From Bacillota bacterium (GTDB lineage: Bacteria > Bacillota > Clostridia > Oscillospirales > Acutalibacteraceae): 64,000 bases of DNA. Each line of letters opens with the position of its first letter. Within the stretch, counting starts at the first letter, position 1. Both the position numbers and the translations under genes were made by a program. The DNA is taken from positions 22,177-86,176 of the forward strand of contig JAEZGM010000050.1 in NCBI GenBank assembly GCA_023416955.1. The letters run 5' to 3'. Under the pieces are notes generated by a model that was not told where the DNA came from, searched no databases, and saw only the letters and a program-made list of their open reading frames with translations. Below, piece after piece: positions 49,379 through 57,950 of this stretch.

Positions 49379-50104
49379 CTATTTTTCTGCTCTAATAATT
49401 ACCGTTCCACAATTTTGATACAAAACCTCAACAGTTTTAAAACCGGCATTTTTCATAAGCTCAAATTGATGTTCCAATGTCAGTGGAATATCAATATGTA
49501 TAAACATATCTTCGGGTATATTATTTTGCTTGCGTCTATATTCGTATCCCTCAAGACAAAGTGCCTCCTCTTCATCACAACAGGCAATATAGTCACATTC
49601 TATATAATATCCACCGGCTTTTATCGTCTGATAAAGTTTACTATAAATCAGTTGCTTTTTTTCATATTTAAAATGGTGAAGTGTTTCAAAAGACATAGCA
49701 GCGTCAAACTTATTTTCCTCAAACGGGTATTCAAAATAGTCCGCATTGATTATTTCAATGTTTTTATCACCATAGTTTTCTCGCAACTTGTCAAGCATAG
49801 ATTCAGACAAATCAATACCTGTAACCTTGACTTCGGGAAATCTCTTGTACATTGATTCAAGCTCCAAACCTGTGCCACAACCAATATCAAGTAATGTTTT
49901 CAAACTATCATCAAAGAAATCTGCAATATGAGCGTATTCCTCGCCCCAGTTTTTTAAATGAACATTATTATATTCACTAATCCTATTAGCGAAAAAATCC
50001 GCCATTTCTTCCACAGGAACATTCTTTACCCCATCAAGCCAATCTTTTAATTCGCTTAAATATTTTTTGGTTTCCTCTTGAGTTCGGATTTTACTTTTTA
50101 GCAT
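49379..50104 (-). CDS. Class I SAM methyltransferase in ICE cargo
   Basis: A 241-residue methyltransferase with LLDIGCGTGLELESM, VTGIDLSESML and the post-II region AMSFETLHHF. GAAAGGA precedes ATG 50104. Downstream of TetR and sharing its terminator, so likely controlled by it. AT-rich unlike the ICE core. Small-molecule or drug modification is possible; no substrate can be read. Confidence 0.87.
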   Translation of the reverse strand: MLKSKIRTQEETKKYLSELKDWLDGVKNVPVEEMADFFANRISEYNNVHLKNWGEEYAHIADFFDDSLKTLLDIGCGTGLELESMYKRFPEVKVTGIDLSESMLDKLRENYGDKNIEIINADYFEYPFEENKFDAAMSFETLHHFKYEKKQLIYSKLYQTIKAGGYYIECDYIACCDEEEALCLEGYEYRRKQNNIPEDMFIHIDIPLTLEHQFELMKNAGFKTVEVLYQNCGTVIIRAEK

Positions 50105-50181
50105 AACGATTTTGTCCTTTCATAAAATCTGTTAATAATGAATTGATTATTTGATTTGCGTTGGGTTAGATAATAGGAGTA

Positions 50182-50754
50182 TCACTTATGTTCTTTGTCC
50201 TCTATTACTAAAGCAAATCGGTGAAAAGCATTTTTAATAAGCGTAATTACTTCCTCATATGGCAAGTCAATATCGTCTGATACAATTTGAGTTGCAATAC
50301 CATGTGAATAAAGCCACACATCCCTAAATAAATTTCGTGCGTTTTCCAGACTAAGGCCCGTTATTTCCTTTGCATTTAGAATTGAAAGTTGGTTCCAATC
50401 AGCATCAAGAATATCTTTAATACTTTTCCCCGCACAAGCTTTGTTCATAAAAAGGGTATTAAATATATTTTTTTCTTGTCTGGCAAATTCAATGTAAGCA
50501 ATTCCTTGCATTAGGAGGCGGTTATCATTACTCATTCGGGCTTCCATGAAAGTGTTATAATATATATTGAGTTGAGTAATGACATCTTGTTTTAGTGCTT
50601 CCATATTTTCATAAACGCGGAATAAAGGTTTGGTTGAGCAGTTCAATACGGAAGCAATACTTCTTGCGTTTATCCCCTCCATGCCCTGTTCGCGTACTAT
50701 AGAAATAGCAGCCCTCAAAATTGCTTCCTTATTAGTTAATGGCTTTGGCGGCAT
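50182..50754 (-). CDS. TetR/AcrR family regulator
   Basis: A 190-residue repressor with the N-terminal helix-turn-helix AAISIVREQGMEGINARSIA and VLNCSTKPLFRVYENMEALK, and a helical ligand-binding C-terminus (HGIATQIVSDDIDLPYEEVI). ATG 50754 follows AGGAGG with 7-base spacing. A perfect 24-bp palindrome 66 bases upstream is its probable operator. Confidence 0.92.
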   Translation of the reverse strand: MPPKPLTNKEAILRAAISIVREQGMEGINARSIASVLNCSTKPLFRVYENMEALKQDVITQLNIYYNTFMEARMSNDNRLLMQGIAYIEFARQEKNIFNTLFMNKACAGKSIKDILDADWNQLSILNAKEITGLSLENARNLFRDVWLYSHGIATQIVSDDIDLPYEEVITLIKNAFHRFALVIEDKEHK

Positions 50755-50820
50755 ATAAAGTCCTCCTAAATGAATATTTATCATTGAAAAAATTGCTTTT
50801 TAATAATGAATATGAAGGGA

Positions 50821-50844
50821 AACAGATGTTGCGCAACATCTGTT
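50821..50844. promoter_or_regulatory. Probable TetR operator
   Basis: AACAGATGTTGC and GCAACATCTGTT, a perfect 12+12 palindrome in the promoter region of the TetR gene. Confidence 0.8.
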
Positions 50845-50891
50845 ACTATTATATCAAAACCACACAAAATGTCAAGGAGTTGGCCTAACAA

Positions 50892-51046
50892 GCTTAACAA
50901 AACTGGTTAAGCGGTTCCTTGTGTAGCTCTCATTAACGGAGGTTATGCTAACCAGCAAGCAGGGCAAGTGTATTGACACTTGCACATTTTTGAGATTTTC
51001 CCTTACGGGAAAACTCAAAAATTGCTTGTTGGGGAGTGCCTTCCCC
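50892..51046. other. Cluster of inverted repeats, candidate oriT
   Basis: Four inverted repeats in 155 bases: GCTTAAC..GTTAAGC (50892-50912), GCAAGTGT..ACACTTGC (50964-50983), TTTTTGAG/TTTTCCC..GGGAAAA/CTCAAAAA (50987-51021, one bulge) and GGGGA..TCCCC (51031-51046). No gene fits here. It lies just downstream of the relaxase gene, a place where a nic region could be. Confidence 0.4.
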
Positions 51047-51056
51047 AAACCCTGCG

Positions 51057-51081
51057 ACTTCGGGCCAACTTGACCCGAAGT
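51057..51081. repeat. ICE palindrome copy 3
   Basis: ACTTCGGGCCAA, C, TTGACCCGAAGT: one mismatch. Between relaxase end and inverted-repeat cluster; right border of the TetR cargo. Confidence 0.9.
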
Positions 51082-51114
51082 CGGTGCGTTGCACCTCATG
51101 TTGCGTCATGTTCG

Positions 51115-52515
51115 CTATCTCTCCATTTCCTTATTTTTCTGCGCGTCCGTCAGGCCGAGCAGATGGTCTATATTGCTTTTCACCGTAACAATTTCCTGCA
51201 TGGCTTTTTTGGTTTCCCGGTACTCTCGGTAAGCCTTTTTCTTGTCTGTCGACAACCGCTGAAACTCTGCTTTCAGCGTATCCATTTTGGGGAGCTTTGC
51301 CCCGGACAGCAACCGCCAGAACGTATCCTGCGCCGCCCGGTAGGCGGCAATATCCGCTTCATGCTCCGCAAGATATTTTTTGCTGTACTTTGCCGCCTTG
51401 TACCCCTCAAACACAGGCCGGGCTTTCGCATAATCTACCACAGCCGCCTTTAGCTCTGCATTGATACGCATAGCGGATTCGGCGGCTTTTATGCTGTCTG
51501 AAAGCGTATGGAAACGGTCGGTAAGCTCTGCGGCCTTTTGCTCCAAATCAGCATATTCCAGCAAGCCATTTTCCTTCAAATACTGTAAGGCCGCTGCCAT
51601 CTGCTTGAGGTTGAATACCTTTGCCCAGCGTTCATAGGCCGGGCCTTTTCCGGCTTTCATACGGGCTTGAATATCCACAATCAGATTGACCTTGCGCCGT
51701 TCCTGCGGAGTAGTTCTGCCCTCAATAGCCGCTTGTATATCCTCCTGCCCGTAGCCCTTACCAAGCGTAGAAGCGTGGAGCCGGGTAAAGCGTTCCTGCC
51801 CTTCTGCTCGGAAGCTGATTGTGCCGCCACGCCCATGCTTGATTTCATAACCAGCCGCCGCCATTGTCTGTAAAAAGGTGTCCATATCCGGCGGCTTCGT
51901 TGCAAGGCAAATATCAATCTGCGTCCTTAATTTCTCTTGAAATGTCGGCGGCTTGTGACCGCCCAACCATTCCCCGTAATGCTTGAATTTTCCCTTGCTG
52001 TGGAGTTTCGGATTGGTAATGATAGATAGTCCGTTTTCAAGACAGATACGGTCAGAGAGCCGCCGCACTGCACGGGCCGAACCGATAAAATCCCGGAATT
52101 TTCGGGTGCAGTCCAGCGAGGTAGAATTGTAGTAAATATGGCAATGAGGGTGGGGGCGGTCAGCATGGGAAACCACGAAAAAAGCGTGTCGGCCTTTCGT
52201 CCAGCGCATGGCAAGGTCATAGCTGATTTTAAGGGCGGTTTCGGGATCTGTTTCACCGGGCGGGAACGCCTGTCGGATTTGATAATACAGCACATCATTT
52301 TCCCGTTTTTGCTCCCGCCCTGTGATTGCCTTATACTTTGCTTTTGAGAGTAAAAATTCTGCGTCAGCCGTGGCGGGGTCACATTTATAGGCAAGAATTA
52401 AATCGCCATTGCGGGTCTTGTCTGGATTTTTCCCGTAGTCAAAACCGTCCTTTAGGGTTTCCATAATAGTCATGCCGCTTCCTGCATGACGGGTCATAAG
52501 GCGGGTGGTTGCCAT
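51115..52515 (-). CDS. Relaxase (MobA/VirD2-like, PF03432 type)
   Basis: A 466-residue relaxase. N-terminal MATTRLMTRHAGSGMTIMET is typical of this ICE group; a tyrosine in LILAYKCDP and the histidine motif HPHCHIYYNS (about residue 128) form the HUH active site. The C-terminal 200 residues are helical. AAAGGAGG precedes ATG 52515. It cuts oriT and pilots the strand. Confidence 0.93.
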   Translation of the reverse strand: MATTRLMTRHAGSGMTIMETLKDGFDYGKNPDKTRNGDLILAYKCDPATADAEFLLSKAKYKAITGREQKRENDVLYYQIRQAFPPGETDPETALKISYDLAMRWTKGRHAFFVVSHADRPHPHCHIYYNSTSLDCTRKFRDFIGSARAVRRLSDRICLENGLSIITNPKLHSKGKFKHYGEWLGGHKPPTFQEKLRTQIDICLATKPPDMDTFLQTMAAAGYEIKHGRGGTISFRAEGQERFTRLHASTLGKGYGQEDIQAAIEGRTTPQERRKVNLIVDIQARMKAGKGPAYERWAKVFNLKQMAAALQYLKENGLLEYADLEQKAAELTDRFHTLSDSIKAAESAMRINAELKAAVVDYAKARPVFEGYKAAKYSKKYLAEHEADIAAYRAAQDTFWRLLSGAKLPKMDTLKAEFQRLSTDKKKAYREYRETKKAMQEIVTVKSNIDHLLGLTDAQKNKEMER

Positions 52516-52544
52516 GTGCGTTTCCTCCTTTCCTCGAAAAAACA

Positions 52545-52569
52545 ACTTCGGGTCAACTTGGCCCGAAGT
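52545..52569. repeat. ICE palindrome copy 4
   Basis: ACTTCGGGTCAA, C, TTGGCCCGAAGT: one mismatch. Just upstream of the relaxase ribosome binding site. Confidence 0.9.
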
Positions 52570-52595
52570 TGCCCGGCAGTTCTGCTATGCTGATG

Positions 52596-52895
52596 TTAGC
52601 TTACAATGAAAAAGCGAAGTGAATTGTTCAGGCTGTGCAGTCCGTCAATCAGGGATTCCGCGATGGCGGGAATCCCAAGGGGAGAAATTAAAAATGACAG
52701 GAACAGGAACACGCCGAAGCCCAGCTTTTCACCGCTTATCAGCAGGACAATACTGATAAGAACGCCTATCCCGGAAACTATCTGTAAGAAAGCGGCGGCA
52801 TAGCAGAACACAAATTCAATCATGGGTGTTACTATCGTCAGCAGAACCACAAACGGTGCGGCGATAATCTTAAATATGAGCTTGATAAACTTCAT
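52596..52895 (-). CDS. CD1845-like membrane protein
   Basis: A 99-residue protein with two or three membrane helices (AAPFVVLLTIVTPMIEFVFC, IVSGIGVLISIVLLISG, GFGVFLFLSFLISPLGIPAI). Order before the relaxase as in CD1845-type proteins of C. difficile elements. GGAG before ATG 52895. Role unknown. Confidence 0.8.
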   Translation of the reverse strand: MKFIKLIFKIIAAPFVVLLTIVTPMIEFVFCYAAAFLQIVSGIGVLISIVLLISGEKLGFGVFLFLSFLISPLGIPAIAESLIDGLHSLNNSLRFFIVS

Positions 52896-53003
52896 AAAAA
52901 TTCTCCTTTCATTGAGTGGCCTTATTGTTGTATCCTACCTATATTTTACCATTCCGGGCAGGGGACAACAATGTTGTCGAGGCCGCACCAATCTTGTCCA
53001 GGG

Positions 53004-53028
53004 ACTTCGGGCCAAGTTGGCCCGAAGT
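53004..53028. repeat. ICE palindrome copy 5
   Basis: ACTTCGGGCCAA, G, TTGGCCCGAAGT: perfect arms. Two bases upstream of the -35 of the AAA ATPase gene. Confidence 0.95.
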
Positions 53029-53030
53029 TC

Positions 53031-53059
53031 TTGTGATTTCAAGGAAAATGCTGTATAAT
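53031..53059 (+). promoter_or_regulatory. Promoter of the AAA ATPase cargo gene
   Basis: TTGTGA (53031-53036), 17 bases, consensus TATAAT (53054-53059). Confidence 0.7.
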
Positions 53060-53127
53060 TTTGAATATACAAGCGTGATTTTGTTAAACATGAAAGAATA
53101 CCGCCCAAAGATAAGGAGGATAATTCA

Positions 53128-55320
53128 GTGGCAGATGTTTATTTTGAGTTAGAAAATTGCTATGGCATACCTAAGTTCAATGATATATTTACCTTTAGTG
53201 CTGATAAAAAAGCTCATATGATTTATGCACCTAATGGAATCATGAAAACATCATTTGCCAATACATTACGCGATATATGTAGTGGCAAAGAAACTAAAGA
53301 TTGTTTTTATCCAAGCCGTCAGACAACTCGCATTGTAAAATATACTAATAAAGATGGAAATGATGTTTTACCTGATTCTATCATGGTTATAGAACCTTAC
53401 TCCGATACATATAAATCTGAAAACGTTAGTGTTCTTCTTGCAAATGAAGATTTGAAAAGAGAATATGAAAGAATTCATCAAGATATTGCCGAAAAAATGT
53501 CCCAATTGCTTTCATTAGTTGCAAAAAAATCCGGTAAAAGAGATACGAACAAACTTATAGCAGAGGATTTTGGTTACTCTGAAAAGGACATATTCCAATG
53601 TCTTGAATATATATATGATACATACTGGGGTCAAGAATTCTTAGATCTTTCTGAGATCAAATATGGTAATATTATAACTCCAGATGCTGAGACAATTTTA
53701 AAAGATCCAACGATTGCAGAACAATTAAAAAGCTATATTGAACAATATGAAAAACTATTAACCTCATCTAATGTATTTCAAACAATGTTTAATCATACGA
53801 GCGCTGAGGATACACTAAAGACCTTGGGAAAAGGTGGCTTTTTTAAAGCAAAACATAGGGTGTTATTATCTGGTAGTACAGAGCCTCTTGACGAAAAACA
53901 ATTTAAGTCCACTATTGAGACAGAGAAAAAGAGAATAATTGATACTGATTTAGCTGATGAATTTAAAAAGCTGGATGATATGCTTTCTGCTAAAGCTGGC
54001 ACAAAAAATTTAAGAGACTTTATTTTTGCTAATAAGGAAGTTATTCCTGAATTATTACAATTTGATGAATTTAAGAAAAAGCTTTGGGTTTCCTATTTAC
54101 TAAGCGCCAATGAATTATTTCAAATAGCAATTTTAAGCTATAAGCATAACAGTAAAAGATTAAAGGAAATTATCCAAGAAGCCCGTGATAAAATTAGCGA
54201 TTGGAATTTAGTAGTTGAGCAGTTCAATGATCGTTTTAGTAATATGCCTTTTACATTACTGATAAAAAACAAGGATGACGTCGTTCTTAAAAGTGAAATG
54301 CCCGTAGTATCATTTATTTATAAAAATCGGGGTGATGAAATTGAAGTGCCGGAAAACGATTTGTTACAACATTTAAGTAATGGAGAGAAAAAAGCACTCT
54401 ATTTATTAAATATAATTTTTGAGATAGAAGCTCGTAAATCCATACAAAAACCCACCTTACTAATAATGGATGATATTGCGGATTCTTTTGATTATAGAAA
54501 CAAGTATGCAATTATTGAATATATAAAAGATATTGTTGATTGCAATATCTTTATGCCAATAATTTTAACACATAATTTCGATTTCTATAGAACGGTAGCC
54601 AGTCGTATAAATATTAAGCCTACTTCTAATTTTGTAAATAAAAGTTCTTTAAAGGTCGAATTGACGCATGGACAATACTTTGAAAATGTATTTGATTCAT
54701 GGAGAAGTCAGGTTTATAAAAATAATCCAATATTTATCTCTTCAATTTCTTTCATACGAAATATAATTGAATACACATGCGGAAGAAACGATAGTGACTA
54801 TAAAAATTTAACAAGTTTATTGCACTATAAGACATACACTGAAAATGGTATTTGGTTGACTTCTGCTGTTACTGTACAAGATTTAATTAATGTTTACATT
54901 GAATATTGGAATCGAGATGAAAATTCATTCTGCCAAGATAGAACAAAAAAAGTTATAGACCTTTTGATGGAAACCGCTGAAGAAATTGTTTTGAACTGCG
55001 CTAATCCAATTGCGATTGAGAATAAAATTGTGTTGTCAATAGCAATAAGATTATTAACTGAAAAATATATGATTTCAAGAATTAATGACTCGACGCAAAC
55101 AGAATCGATTAGCGGCAATCAGACTAGAGTTCTTCGCGATTTACTGCATTTTAATCGAACAAGTGCAGACGATCGTAAAATCGAGGAAATAATCGATAGA
55201 GTTTTAATAATTACTTCTGAAAATATTCATATCAACTCTTTTATGTATGAGCCAATTGTAGATATGTCTTTGGATGAACTAATTACTCTTTATACTGATA
55301 TTAAAACTCACCTAATATGA
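53128..55320 (+). CDS. AAA/SMC-like ATPase, ICE cargo
   Basis: A 730-residue ATPase. Walker A-like IYAPNGIMKTSFANTL (about residues 31-46), ABC signature-like HLSNGEKKALYLLNIIFEIE and Walker B LLIMDDIADSF with ILTHNFDF as switch; the middle is helical, so the fold is SMC/AAA_13-like. The P-loop has Met where Gly or Ser is usual. GTG 53128 behind AAGGAGG. It is AT-rich, opposite to the ICE operon, with own promoter and terminator, between CD1845-like and MobC genes. Such single ATPases often act in phage defence; not proven. Confidence 0.82.
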   Translation: MADVYFELENCYGIPKFNDIFTFSADKKAHMIYAPNGIMKTSFANTLRDICSGKETKDCFYPSRQTTRIVKYTNKDGNDVLPDSIMVIEPYSDTYKSENVSVLLANEDLKREYERIHQDIAEKMSQLLSLVAKKSGKRDTNKLIAEDFGYSEKDIFQCLEYIYDTYWGQEFLDLSEIKYGNIITPDAETILKDPTIAEQLKSYIEQYEKLLTSSNVFQTMFNHTSAEDTLKTLGKGGFFKAKHRVLLSGSTEPLDEKQFKSTIETEKKRIIDTDLADEFKKLDDMLSAKAGTKNLRDFIFANKEVIPELLQFDEFKKKLWVSYLLSANELFQIAILSYKHNSKRLKEIIQEARDKISDWNLVVEQFNDRFSNMPFTLLIKNKDDVVLKSEMPVVSFIYKNRGDEIEVPENDLLQHLSNGEKKALYLLNIIFEIEARKSIQKPTLLIMDDIADSFDYRNKYAIIEYIKDIVDCNIFMPIILTHNFDFYRTVASRINIKPTSNFVNKSSLKVELTHGQYFENVFDSWRSQVYKNNPIFISSISFIRNIIEYTCGRNDSDYKNLTSLLHYKTYTENGIWLTSAVTVQDLINVYIEYWNRDENSFCQDRTKKVIDLLMETAEEIVLNCANPIAIENKIVLSIAIRLLTEKYMISRINDSTQTESISGNQTRVLRDLLHFNRTSADDRKIEEIIDRVLIITSENIHINSFMYEPIVDMSLDELITLYTDIKTHLI

Positions 55321-55344
55321 CATTTAAAAGGTCTTGTATGATTT

Positions 55345-55384
55345 GCGGGGAGCACTGGCACAATGCCAACGCTCCCCGCTTTCC
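55345..55384 (+). terminator. Terminator of the AAA ATPase gene
   Basis: GCGGGGAGC, loop, GCTCCCCGC, then TTTCC. Also next to the MobC stop on the other strand. Confidence 0.75.
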
Positions 55385-55732
55385 TTATAGCTCCACTACC
55401 GCTGTAAGCTGTTTGAGCACCTCCGAAACCCGGCCCCATAATTCGGTATAATCTTTTTGCAGGGCGTCAATTTCGGACGGATAAACGCCGTAGGTGTTGG
55501 CATGAATGGCAACCTGATTCAGATTGTTGGCACATCTGCGTTGCATGGAAACCAACTCCCGGACAGGAGCAAGGTCAACATTCAGCACATAGCCATTGAG
55601 TGCCATTTTACGGATATAGGCGCTTAAATTCTGTGTTCCGGCCTGCGCCATACGTTCCTGAATGGCGGCGTATTCATCATTACTGACCCAAACATAAAGG
55701 GGAACGCCGCGCCTGCGTTTAGGGCTGCTCAC
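55385..55732 (-). CDS. MobC-like relaxosome protein
   Basis: A 115-residue DNA-binding protein; VPLYVWVSNDEYAAIQERMA and NLSAYIRKMALNGYV form the ribbon-helix-helix, MQRRCANNLNQVAIHANTYG is the MobC signature. Start GTG 55732 overlaps the previous stop (GTGA). Helps the relaxase at oriT. Confidence 0.9.
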   Translation of the reverse strand: MSSPKRRRGVPLYVWVSNDEYAAIQERMAQAGTQNLSAYIRKMALNGYVLNVDLAPVRELVSMQRRCANNLNQVAIHANTYGVYPSEIDALQKDYTELWGRVSEVLKQLTAVVEL

Positions 55733-55911
55733 CGTTCCTCCCGTTCCCGGCTCCGGCGTTTTGCCGGCGGCTCCTTTACCCGGTCTTTTGGCTTTTCCTC
55801 CGGTATAGCCTGCGGAACAGGCAGAGGGGCATTATTCGGAATCCCATCAATCATGTTGTAATTCTGCTCGGTCGAAAGCTCTGCATTTTTCAAATAATTA
55901 TCCTTTTCCAT
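55729..55911 (-). CDS. Small ICE protein
   Basis: A 60-residue protein, Pro- and charge-rich (LPVPQAIPEEKPKDRVKEPP, then AKRRSREREER). AAAGGAGG before ATG 55911. Overlaps MobC. Function unknown. Confidence 0.7.
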   Translation of the reverse strand: MEKDNYLKNAELSTEQNYNMIDGIPNNAPLPVPQAIPEEKPKDRVKEPPAKRRSREREER

Positions 55912-55933
55912 TCTAAAAAACCTCCTTTTTGTG

Positions 55934-55958
55934 ACTTCGGGACAAGTTGGCCCGAAGT
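55934..55958. repeat. ICE palindrome copy 6
   Basis: ACTTCGGGACAA, G, TTGGCCCGAAGT: one mismatch. Between two ICE genes, just upstream of a ribosome binding site. Confidence 0.92.
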
Positions 55959-55960
55959 GA

Positions 55961-56548
55961 TTATCGTTCTTTCACTGTACCTTTTTCGGGAGCAGGACGG
56001 GCGGCGTTGTCCTGTGCGGCCTGTTTTGCTCCCTTTGCCAGCCGTGCGGCAATGGATTTACTTTCTTCCGGTTCCCGCATGGGAGCTTTTCTGTCGGGAT
56101 TGCCGGGAGCCGCTCGAAGCTCATAGTCGGCCATGTGCTTTTCTGACAGGGGCGCGTCATAGACAAGATAGCCCCATGCCAGAAAGCGGCCCTGTTCCAC
56201 ACTTTCCCGCTTATCAAAGTTCACAAGATATAAAGGGCCGTTCTCCGTTTTGGGGAATGTGCCAATATCCACCGGCCTTTGTGTAGAATAATACTTGTAA
56301 GCCGTTTTTTCTGATACGCCGTAATCATGCTGATATTCCGAAACACGGTTCTCATAATCTCTTGTGGCGGCGGCTTTGTTGGTGGTATAGTGGCCCCAAT
56401 AATAGTCGCGCCTGCCGCTTGCGTCCTCGGTAAACTGCCATGTGGCAAAGGGCTGTACCGCCTGCGGATTTTCTCCAAGGGCAAAGCCACGGTCATTCTC
56501 AAATGCAATGGCCCGTTTGATTATATATCCTTTTACGTTATCGCTCAT
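55961..56548 (-). CDS. Conserved ICE protein (DUF4316-like position)
   Basis: A 195-residue protein; MSDNVKGYIIKRAIAFENDR, then RDYYWGHYTT and LVNFDKRESVEQGRFLAWGY. C-terminal tail RLAKGAKQAAQDNAARPAPE closely resembles the tail of the SpoVG-like ICE gene at 63418, so these two genes share a module. GGAGGG before ATG 56548. Domain name is uncertain. Confidence 0.7.
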   Translation of the reverse strand: MSDNVKGYIIKRAIAFENDRGFALGENPQAVQPFATWQFTEDASGRRDYYWGHYTTNKAAATRDYENRVSEYQHDYGVSEKTAYKYYSTQRPVDIGTFPKTENGPLYLVNFDKRESVEQGRFLAWGYLVYDAPLSEKHMADYELRAAPGNPDRKAPMREPEESKSIAARLAKGAKQAAQDNAARPAPEKGTVKER

Positions 56549-56689
56549 TTTTCCCTCCGTTCTCATACATGAAAATGTCACACTGTTACCCCAAAAAAGT
56601 GAGGGCGGGAAGCATAGATACCTTTTCCTTGAAACCGGAGCCAGAAAGCCCCGGAAATCAAGGCTTTTTTAAGTAAGCTTCGTGACACC

Positions 56690-57067
56690 TTACCCCTTGT
56701 TTTTGCGCCTGTGACGCTGTTGGCGGCGGCGATCTGATTCGCGTTTTCCTTTCCGGCGGCAGGCTTCGGAACAATAGGTCTGACTGGTAACAGGAAGATA
56801 GGCCGCACCGCAGACCGGGCAGGTCTTACGGGAACGCACCGCAGGGGTTCCGGCTAAATCAGCTTCCAGTACCGGGGCAAGCGGAAGCACGGCAGTTTGA
56901 AAATATTTGCAGTATACGCCCGTCCAGCATTTATCCAGCATATAGCAGCCGCCGTAATCAAGGGGCAGACAGCCGTATTCCGTGTCATAGTTGGCGCACA
57001 TCCCTGTTACCAGCCTGCGGATTGCGGCGCGTTCCCGGCAGGTCAGTTCCCGGGGTTCGGCACTCAT
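56690..57067 (-). CDS. Cysteine-rich VLP domain protein
   Basis: A 125-residue zinc-binding protein: LTCRERAAIRRLVTGMCANY, then YGGCYMLDKCWTGVYCKYF, then CPVCGAAYLPVTSQTYCSEA. Start ATG 57067 overlaps the previous stop (ATGA). The palindrome (57075-57099) occupies the site of the usual ribosome binding site, so translation must depend on coupling. Confidence 0.88.
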   Translation of the reverse strand: MSAEPRELTCRERAAIRRLVTGMCANYDTEYGCLPLDYGGCYMLDKCWTGVYCKYFQTAVLPLAPVLEADLAGTPAVRSRKTCPVCGAAYLPVTSQTYCSEACRRKGKRESDRRRQQRHRRKNKG

Positions 57068-57276
57068 AGCTCTGACTTCGGGCCAAGTTGGCCCGAAGTT
57101 CCCTCCCTTTGTGGTGAAACTAAATCCCGGTAGCAAACGCTCACGCACACAGAGCCGTTCCAATAACTGCAATCGCGGCAGGGGGAGCCTTTCGGCGGCT
57201 TGCGCGCCGGAGCCGGGCGGCAGGGACGGGGCTTTTCTTTCATCATTTTTTCATAGGGGCTGTTGGTGAAATTCAT
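57064..57276 (-). CDS. Small cysteine-containing ICE protein with palindrome-coded tail
   Basis: A 70-residue protein, MNFTNSPYEKMMKEKPRPCR at the start, with CRDCSYWNGSVCVSVC as zinc-binding part. The last residues EGTSGQLGPKSEL come from palindrome 7. Overlaps DUF4366 upstream and the VLP gene downstream. Confidence 0.72.
   Translation of the reverse strand: MNFTNSPYEKMMKEKPRPCRPAPARKPPKGSPCRDCSYWNGSVCVSVCYRDLVSPQREGTSGQLGPKSEL
57075..57099. repeat. ICE palindrome copy 7 (coding)
   Basis: ACTTCGGGCCAA, G, TTGGCCCGAAGT: perfect arms. Read as TSGQLGPKS. Confidence 0.95.
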
Positions 57277-57950
57277 GCGTCCTCGTCCTCCTCGATATCA
57301 GAAGCCTCCCCGTCTACTTCCCACGGCGGGGTATCGTCCTCCTGCTCGTCGTAGGTATCGGCTTCGTATTCGTCAAATTCGTCCTCTGCCAAAGTGGACT
57401 GTTCCTGCTTCGGGCGGCAAATCTTAAAGTAGTATCCAGCCCCGCCGCCGATAACCACAACCGCCAGCACCAGCAGAAGCATTGCGGAATTGCTTTTTTG
57501 CTCCGGCTCCGCAGAGGTTTCCAAAGAAGTTTCAGAGCTTACATCCATTTCGGAAGTGCCTTCCGATTCTGGTGTGGATACAACGGCGGTTTCATTTCCC
57601 TCGGTATCCTCGGATTTCTCCGCAAGAGCCAGTAGGTCTTTTTCCGTTACGGTGTTCAGAAAATATACGTTGTCCTGTTCCCGCTGAAGGTCAATCACAA
57701 GATAAAATACATTTTCGTCCGGGGTGGTAATGGTGTAAAACTGCTTGCCGTCCTCGTCCGTGGCGGTGTTGACTACGGTTCCCGTTCCGGCAGGGGTAAA
57801 GGGATTGGGGTCGCTGGTTGTTTCAGAAGTAGCCGGAGCTTCCGTTACCTCCGGGGTTTCCTCACCGCCGCCAGCATAGGCCACGGTGCTAAAGGAAAAG
57901 GCCATTAAAAAAACGGCGCACAGCGCCGCCATCATACGAAATTTTCTCAT
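57273..57950 (-). CDS. DUF4366 membrane protein
   Basis: A 225-residue protein. Signal peptide MRKFRMMAALCAVFLMAFSF, Thr/Glu-rich linker, FYTITTPDENVFYLVIDLQR as DUF4366 core, and a membrane helix SAMLLLVLAVVVIGGGAGYY (about residues 155-177) with acidic cytosolic tail. Homologue of CD1107-type proteins. Overlaps neighbours by 4 bases on both sides. Confidence 0.92.
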   Translation of the reverse strand: MRKFRMMAALCAVFLMAFSFSTVAYAGGGEETPEVTEAPATSETTSDPNPFTPAGTGTVVNTATDEDGKQFYTITTPDENVFYLVIDLQREQDNVYFLNTVTEKDLLALAEKSEDTEGNETAVVSTPESEGTSEMDVSSETSLETSAEPEQKSNSAMLLLVLAVVVIGGGAGYYFKICRPKQEQSTLAEDEFDEYEADTYDEQEDDTPPWEVDGEASDIEEDEDA

